This document shows positions 12,040-16,653 of a stretch of DNA of 16,653 nt, one piece after another. The position numbers and the translations under genes are program-made. Location of the stretch: contig DFKQ01000066.1 in assembly GCA_002373875.1 (NCBI GenBank), positions 1-16,653 on the forward strand. Direction: 5' to 3'. Position 1 is the first letter of the stretch. Each line of letters opens with the position of its first letter. The notes beneath the pieces are model-generated. The model had not been told where the DNA came from. It ran no database searches and saw only the letters and a program-made list of their open reading frames with translations. The stretch is from Lachnospiraceae bacterium UBA3641 (GTDB lineage Bacteria; Bacillota; Clostridia; Lachnospirales; Lachnospiraceae).

Positions 12040-14826
12040 ATGAAACATATTAATATTGGGATAGTAGCGCATGTTGACGCCGGCAAGACCACGCTGACGG
12101 AAGCTCTCCTGTATAAGACAGGGAGCATCAGGCATCTTGGCCGGGTTGATGCGAAAGATACCTTTCTTGATACAAATGAACAGGAGCGGGAGCGGGGGAT
12201 AACCATTTTCTCCAAGCAGGCCCGCCTTAGGATGGGATCGCTTGATATAACCCTGGTCGATACGCCGGGGCATGTTGACTTCTCTGCTGAGGCAGAATCA
12301 GTCCTTCAGGTGCTTGATTACTGCATTCTCATCATAAGCGCCTCGGACGGGATCAAGGGCCACACCCTTACTCTCTGGTCGCTCCTTGAGGAATACGATA
12401 TCCCCACATTTATATTTGTAAATAAGATGGACCAGCCCGGAGCATCGGCGGATGCGGTGATGGCTGAGCTGAAGGACAGGCTGAGCGATGCATGCCTGGA
12501 TGTTTCGCATGCTTATATTGACCGTGATGGTCAGGACGTTGAAAGAGGCCCGGACCGGCCCTTTAGCTTTACGGATGAGGATTATGAGAATATTGCCATG
12601 TGTGATGAGGGTCTTATGGAGGAATACCTTGAATCCATGAAGCCGATAGATGATGAGCGGATAGCCGGATTGATCAGGGAACGTAAGCTCTTTCCCGTAT
12701 TCTTCGGCTCGGCCCTTAAGCTTGAGGGCGTGGACGGACTGATGGCGGGCTTATCTTCCTATACCTTAGAGGATGAGTACGCGACTGATTTTGCCGCAAG
12801 GGTATTTAAGATCACGAGGGATACGGCAGGAAACAGGCTCACCCACATAAAGATCCTGGGCGGGAACCTTAACAATAAGGACCTTATCGGGGAAGAGAAG
12901 GTCCAGCAGATAAGGATCTATTCGGGCGATAAGTTCGAGGCGGTGGCAAGCGCCGGGGCCGGACAGATAGTTGCGGTCACGGGCCTTAATGAGACTCGGA
13001 TGGGGATGGGGCTTGGGGCCCTAAGAGGTACCAACCTGCCCCTTATGGAGCCTGTGCTCAATTATAAGGTCAGCGCGGATGACGGGACGGATACGGCAGT
13101 TCTCCTTAAGGATTTAAGGATTCTTGAGGAAGAGGACCCGCAGCTTATCATTTCCTATGAAGAGGATGTGAAGGAGATAAGGGCCGCAGTCATGGGCGAA
13201 GTCCAGCTGGAGGTCTTAAAGCGCACCGTCCGGGACAGGTTTCATGTAAGCATTGCCTTTGACACCGGGACAGTCGTTTATAAGGAGACCGTTGCTGAGG
13301 CCGTCGAGGGAGTGGGCCACTACGAGCCCCTGCGGCATTACGCGGAAGCCCATATCCTTATAAGTCCCATGCCAAGGGGGTCGGGGATCACATATGATTC
13401 CATATGCAGTGAGGATATCCTTGACAGGAACTGGCAGAGGCTGATACTTACCCATCTGAAGGAAAGGATGCATAAGGGAGTACTGACCGGATCGGTCATT
13501 ACAGATGTGAAGTTCACGATACTTACAGGCAGGGCCCATCTTAAGCATACAGAGGGCGGTGACTTCAGGCAGGCAACCTACAGGGCAGTAAGGCAGGGCC
13601 TTATGAGTACAAGGTCCATACTTTTAGAGCCCTATTTCTTCTACAGGATCGAACTTCCGTCGGACAGCGTGGGCAGGGCAATGACCGACCTTGAGAGGAT
13701 GAAGGGGAAGCCGCAGGCACCCATGATCGAGGGAGACAGGGCTGTGCTTACCGGAACAGCGCCTGCCGTCTGCATCAGGAACTATGCTAAGGACCTGGCT
13801 GCCTATACCAAGGGGGAGGGGACCATATCCCTGAGTCTTGCCGGGTATGAGGAGTGCCATAATGCAGATGAGGTTATCGAGTCGATGGGGTACATTCCGG
13901 AGGCGGACCTTCGGAATTCACCTGATTCGGTCTTCTGCGCCCATGGAGCGGGATTCGTCGTGCCATGGAACGAAGTGAGGGACTATATGCATGTGGAAAG
14001 TCCGGATATTTCGATATATTTGAAGGATGCCGGGGATATTGACGGGGCCGGTAGTGATGAATTGGCCGGAAGCAGTGGGGATGATGCTGATGACTTGGAT
14101 GGTCAATTCAATGGACTCCCCCGGGGCCGCAGGGCAAGACGGCTTGAGAAGGCAGGCGGATCCGGGCCTGTATCCCTTGGGACAGATGAGATCGATGCGA
14201 TTTTGAACAAAACCTTCTACTCCAATTCGGGGACTTCCGCAAGGGCGGCGGCCGAGAAACGAAAGGGTGTTGGGGCAGAGAAGTCGAAAGTGGTCTCAAC
14301 AGGCGGCTATGTTAAGGACCCTTACGAGAACTACAAATATAAGCCTGTGCCTAAGAAGGATAAGTATCTTGTGGTTGACGGGTACAATATCGTTCATGCC
14401 TGGAGTGAGCTTAAGGAGCTGGCGGCAATAAACCTTGACGGAGCAAGGGACAGGCTTATAGATATAATGAGTAACTTAAAGGGAGCGATAGATGATGAGA
14501 TCATTCTTGTGTTTGACGCATATAAGGTCAAGGGGAGGACTGCTTCCGAACAGAAGATTGGGAATGTAAAAGTGGTTTTTACCGAAGAGGATGAGACTGC
14601 GGATTCATATATAGAGCGGTTTGCCGCTGAAAACGGCAGGAAGTACGATGTCACTGTGGCAACCTCCGATAACCTCGAGGGCGGCCTTGCCCGGGGGAGC
14701 AGCTGCCGTCTTATATCCGCAAGGGAGCTTGAGAGATATGCCAGGGACCGGGTGCAGGAGCTTACCGGGAATTACACGGCGGCTAACCGGGAAGGGAAGA
14801 TATACCTTTCGGATTTCATGAAGTAA
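12040..14826 (+). CDS. TetM-like translational GTPase fused to a YacP/Rae1-type NYN endoribonuclease
   Basis: 928 residues against about 640 for TetM. Residues 1-240 are an EF-G/TetM GTPase: AHVDAGKT (10-17), RGIT (52-55), DTPGH (74-78), NKMD (128-131) and GSALK (223-227). Beta-barrel domain II (about 250-335) and domains III, IV and V (to about 610) follow, ending in a tail with HGAGFVVPWNEVRDYMHV (635-652). Residues 660-690 are Asp/Gly-rich, 694-706 Arg-rich (RGRRARRLEK), then a helix TDEIDAILNKTF (715-726). Residues 775-905 are a NYN/PIN domain like Bacillus YacP (Rae1): LVVDGYNIVHAW (D780), LVFDAYKVKGR (D826), DETADSYIER (D855, E859), ATSDNLE (D877) and ISARELERYA; all acidic residues are kept. 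TetM and Rae1 each act at the ribosomal A site. Domain IV lacks the TetM loop III, so tetracycline resistance is doubtful. The ribosome site is weak (CAGGT near 12029). Confidence 0.92.
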   Translation: MKHINIGIVAHVDAGKTTLTEALLYKTGSIRHLGRVDAKDTFLDTNEQERERGITIFSKQARLRMGSLDITLVDTPGHVDFSAEAESVLQVLDYCILIISASDGIKGHTLTLWSLLEEYDIPTFIFVNKMDQPGASADAVMAELKDRLSDACLDVSHAYIDRDGQDVERGPDRPFSFTDEDYENIAMCDEGLMEEYLESMKPIDDERIAGLIRERKLFPVFFGSALKLEGVDGLMAGLSSYTLEDEYATDFAARVFKITRDTAGNRLTHIKILGGNLNNKDLIGEEKVQQIRIYSGDKFEAVASAGAGQIVAVTGLNETRMGMGLGALRGTNLPLMEPVLNYKVSADDGTDTAVLLKDLRILEEEDPQLIISYEEDVKEIRAAVMGEVQLEVLKRTVRDRFHVSIAFDTGTVVYKETVAEAVEGVGHYEPLRHYAEAHILISPMPRGSGITYDSICSEDILDRNWQRLILTHLKERMHKGVLTGSVITDVKFTILTGRAHLKHTEGGDFRQATYRAVRQGLMSTRSILLEPYFFYRIELPSDSVGRAMTDLERMKGKPQAPMIEGDRAVLTGTAPAVCIRNYAKDLAAYTKGEGTISLSLAGYEECHNADEVIESMGYIPEADLRNSPDSVFCAHGAGFVVPWNEVRDYMHVESPDISIYLKDAGDIDGAGSDELAGSSGDDADDLDGQFNGLPRGRRARRLEKAGGSGPVSLGTDEIDAILNKTFYSNSGTSARAAAEKRKGVGAEKSKVVSTGGYVKDPYENYKYKPVPKKDKYLVVDGYNIVHAWSELKELAAINLDGARDRLIDIMSNLKGAIDDEIILVFDAYKVKGRTASEQKIGNVKVVFTEEDETADSYIERFAAENGRKYDVTVATSDNLEGGLARGSSCRLISARELERYARDRVQELTGNYTAANREGKIYLSDFMK

Positions 14827-14845
14827 GGATCGAACAAAAAAATGA

Positions 14846-15013
14846 AATCATCTTTTTCAAAAGAAAATTCAGTTTGTAGCTGAAGGGCACAGCATACTTT
14901 TCAGAAAGCTTGATGACCTGACAGAACACGTGATGAAGCTTGAATATGATGGTGTGAGATTGGATCTTCTTAAAACGAGGGTCGGACGTTTAGAGAGGTG
15001 CGTCGTCGAATAG
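14846..15013 (+). pseudogene. Remnant of a small coiled-coil protein gene
   Basis: An open frame without a start codon runs from a stop at 14843-14845 to TAG at 15011-15013. Its ~55 residues include IQFVAEGHSILFRKLDD and VRLDLLKTRVGRLERCV. The VAEGH...RKLD...R-x-x-LE pattern resembles the C-terminal part of short coiled-coil proteins common in Clostridia (KLVAEGH-type). A nearby ATG at 14843 is in another frame and reaches a stop within 14 codons, joining this frame only by a shift near 14868. This is most simply a truncated, frameshifted relic. The remaining bases of the 14827-15137 gap hold only the terminator below. Confidence 0.45.
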
Positions 15014-15067
15014 TATTAAGTTAACTTGACGGAAAGGGTTTTTGGCAGTATATTGTGATTGAGCAAG

Positions 15068-15102
15068 GGTGCTCGGACTAAGGTCCGGGCACCTTATTTT
15101 TT
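15068..15102 (+). terminator. Strong intrinsic terminator
   Basis: GGTGCTCGGAC (15068-15078) pairs with GTCCGGGCACC (15083-15093), with one G-U pair and a TAAG loop, followed by TTATTTTTT. It separates the GTPase-nuclease region from dapF. Confidence 0.88.
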
Positions 15103-15140
15103 GTGCGGAGCACTTACAAATGCGACACAGGGAGGCAATG

Positions 15141-16211
15141 ATGGGAATCGAATTCACAAAGATGCAGGGGTGCGGAAATGATTATGTGTATATAAACGGT
15201 TTTACACAGAAGATCGCTCCCGATAAGAAGAAAGACCTTGTGATCAAGCTTAGCGACCGACATTTCGGGATAGGATCGGATGGTGTGATATTCATAAACC
15301 CCTCGGATAAGGCTGATTTTGAGATGGAGATGTATAATGCCGACGGCTCAAGGTCCGAGATGTGCGGCAACGGGATAAGGTGTGTGGCAAAATACGTTTA
15401 TGATCATGGGATGACCGATAAATGCGACATTACCATAGAAAGCTCCGGTAAAGTCAAGCCCATACATATAACCGCGCAGGAGGGTAAGGCTAAGCTCATC
15501 CGGGTTGATATGGGGGAGCCGGTGCTTGATCCCGAACTCATACCTGTGCGGCCGAAGCCTGGAAGAAGAGGAGCCAGAAGCACTGTCCCGGAAAGAGAAA
15601 CCAAGGCCGGCAGTGGGGCGGCCGCAACCCTGACCGAAGACAATGAGCCGGTAAGTAAAGAGATAATTGACGAGTCGGAAAGGGGAATGGCTGCCGGGAT
15701 TATACGGGAAGAAAACAGGGTGATAAATGTTCCGATCATGACAGATGGCTGGGAATACCGTATGACCTGTGTATCCATGGGCAATCCCCATGCCGTGATA
15801 TTTGTTGACCGAACCGGTCGAGGGGATAATGAACAAGACAGACCTGTATCTGATTCCGGAGGCTTAACCGCCTTTCCCGACTTTAAGAAGGAGGGCGGCA
15901 TAGAAAATATCGGCCCCCTCATTGAGAATCACAATGCTTTCCCCAACAGGACCAATGTGGAGTTTGTAAGGGTCGATGACAGGAATAACGTCCACATGCG
16001 GGTATGGGAGCGGGGTACCGGCGAGACCCTGGCCTGCGGTACCGGCTGCTGCGCCACGGCCGTGGCATGCGTGCTCAACGGTCTTACCGACAGGTCGGTA
16101 ACCGTGCATGTGCCGGGTGGCGACATATTGGTTGAGTGGGATGAAGGCGATAACCATGTATATATGACAGGGCCCGCGGTTACTGTATTTGACGGGATTG
16201 TGAATGTATAA
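15141..16211 (+). CDS. dapF: Diaminopimelate epimerase with two insertions
   Basis: 356 residues from the ATG at 15141 (GGAGG at 15131-15135; a second ATG at 15138 is three bases earlier). An in-frame extension back into the terminator at 15069 is not credible. The enzyme converts LL- to meso-diaminopimelate for peptidoglycan and lysine. Both catalytic cysteines are present: C75 in NADGSRSEMCGNGIRC and C299 in ETLACGTGCCATAVA. Also seen: FTKMQGCGNDYVYI at the start, FGIGSDGVIFI (42-52) and CVSMGNPHAVIFV (210-222). The usual length is about 275-285; the excess is in two polar stretches, about 138-193 (Arg/Pro/Glu/Ala-rich) and about 224-252 (Arg/Asp/Gly-rich), at the edge of the first lobe and in the second lobe. 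dapL follows 101 bases downstream. Confidence 0.92.
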   Translation: MGIEFTKMQGCGNDYVYINGFTQKIAPDKKKDLVIKLSDRHFGIGSDGVIFINPSDKADFEMEMYNADGSRSEMCGNGIRCVAKYVYDHGMTDKCDITIESSGKVKPIHITAQEGKAKLIRVDMGEPVLDPELIPVRPKPGRRGARSTVPERETKAGSGAAATLTEDNEPVSKEIIDESERGMAAGIIREENRVINVPIMTDGWEYRMTCVSMGNPHAVIFVDRTGRGDNEQDRPVSDSGGLTAFPDFKKEGGIENIGPLIENHNAFPNRTNVEFVRVDDRNNVHMRVWERGTGETLACGTGCCATAVACVLNGLTDRSVTVHVPGGDILVEWDEGDNHVYMTGPAVTVFDGIVNV

Positions 16212-16260
16212 ACCGAGTAGGTCAATATATAAACGGATAAGATATGAAAAAAATATAAAT

Positions 16261-16297
16261 AGATCCATCACAGCGTTTGGGATGGCGTATAGGATCT
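16261..16297 (+). promoter_or_regulatory. Leader hairpin before dapL
   Basis: AGATCC (16261-16266) pairs with GGATCT (16292-16297), and CATC (16266-16269) can pair with GATG (16281-16284) inside it. The structure ends 4 bases before AGGAGG (16301-16306). It is far too small for a lysine riboswitch, but could modulate translation of dapL. Confidence 0.3.
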
Positions 16298-16312
16298 GTA
16301 AGGAGGAAAACA

Positions 16313-16653
16313 ATGGTAAGGATAAACGACAACTATTTAAAGCTACCGGGAAGCTATCTTTTCTCGGATATAGGCAGAAAAGTGAATGCCTTCATTAAGG
16401 AAAATCCGGACAAGAAGGTCATAAGGCTGGGAATCGGGGATGTAACAAGGCCCCTGACACCTACCATAATAAAGGCCCTGCATGACGCGGTGGATGAGAT
16501 GGGAGAGGCGGCTACGTTTAAGGGCTATGCCCCCGATCTGGGATATGAATTCTTAAGGAAGGCAATTTCGGATAACGATTACAAGGCAAGGGGCTGTGAT
16601 ATAGAGCCCGATGAGATATTTGTTTCCGACGGTGCCAAGTGCGACTGCGGCAA
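16313..16653 (+). CDS. dapL: LL-diaminopimelate aminotransferase, N-terminal part
   Basis: ATG at 16313 after AGGAGG (16301-16306); 113 codons are present and the gene continues past the window edge. The enzyme makes LL-diaminopimelate from tetrahydrodipicolinate and glutamate in one step with pyridoxal phosphate, bypassing the acylated DapD/C/E route. The start, INDNYLKLPGSYLFSDIGRK, then VIRLGIGDVTRPL and GYAPDLGYEFLRKAI, is the characteristic DapL N-terminus, and VSDGAKCDCG matches the DapL segment before the cofactor-binding region. The catalytic lysine lies beyond the window. With dapF upstream, it forms the last two steps to meso-diaminopimelate. Confidence 0.95.
   Translation, partial: MVRINDNYLKLPGSYLFSDIGRKVNAFIKENPDKKVIRLGIGDVTRPLTPTIIKALHDAVDEMGEAATFKGYAPDLGYEFLRKAISDNDYKARGCDIEPDEIFVSDGAKCDCG

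Noticed and set aside
12040..14826. Calling the 928-residue protein a tetracycline-resistance determinant
   Set aside because: The domain IV loop needed for drug release is replaced and an extra nuclease domain is present; GTPase similarity alone does not show resistance.
15069..15140. N-terminal extension of DapF
   Set aside because: It would begin inside the strong terminator hairpin, and the family starts at the MGIEFTK-like sequence at 15141.
15404..15922. 172-codon minus-strand frame under dapF
   Set aside because: Shadow of the dapF coding pattern; Ser/Pro-rich composition typical of reversed coding DNA.
16204..16398. 64-codon + frame between dapF and dapL
   Set aside because: Out of frame with dapL, overlaps its start, and lacks its own ribosome site.

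Overview
The window looks like DNA from a low-to-moderate GC, Gram-positive anaerobe of the Clostridia, most likely Lachnospiraceae (Butyrivibrio/Roseburia-like). Evidence: strong AGGAGG ribosome sites with ATG, GTG and TTG starts, a DapL/DapF route to meso-diaminopimelate, an orphan cobalt-precorrin methyltransferase, and a TetM-like GTPase with a C-terminal YacP/Rae1 nuclease domain, an architecture I recall mainly from this family. The assignment is by protein resemblance only.

Region 1 (1-4740) resembles a replicon backbone. An AT-rich segment with direct repeats and a purine-rich tract (1-400) precedes a helix-turn-helix gene (638-1246). Next is a two-gene HipA-type toxin-antitoxin operon (1302-2602) in which the antitoxin carries what looks like the HipA N-terminal subdomain (HipS-like) and the kinase lacks it. 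A 790-base non-coding stretch follows with two families of iterons, DnaA-box-like sites and an operator-like inverted repeat. These lie directly upstream of a Rep_3-type replication initiator (3394-4602). A GC-richer, strongly structured spacer closes the region.

Region 2 (4744-11258) is a mix of apparently chromosomal or chromid genes: a three-S1-domain RNA-binding protein, a CapA-type lipoprotein whose start region contains a terminator-like hairpin, and a DtxR-family metalloregulator with a palindrome in front. A leftward operon of two small unknown proteins plus NH3-dependent NAD synthetase (nadE) is divergent from cobM. The shared control region has two good promoters back to back, a LexA-box-like palindrome between them and a long imperfect hairpin. 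Then come a Uma2-family nuclease-like protein and two overlapping genes for small membrane proteins, ending at a clear terminator.

Region 3 (11380-16653) has an HD-domain phosphohydrolase, the 928-residue GTPase-nuclease fusion (the most interesting gene here), a decayed gene fragment, a strong terminator, an enlarged dapF with two insertions, and the start of dapL, which runs off the window. DapL makes LL-diaminopimelate from tetrahydrodipicolinate and DapF epimerises it to the meso form for peptidoglycan and lysine.

An iteron origin and a toxin-antitoxin pair within 12 kb of dapF/dapL and nadE suggests either a secondary chromosome (chromid) or a plasmid integrated in the chromosome. The window alone cannot separate these.
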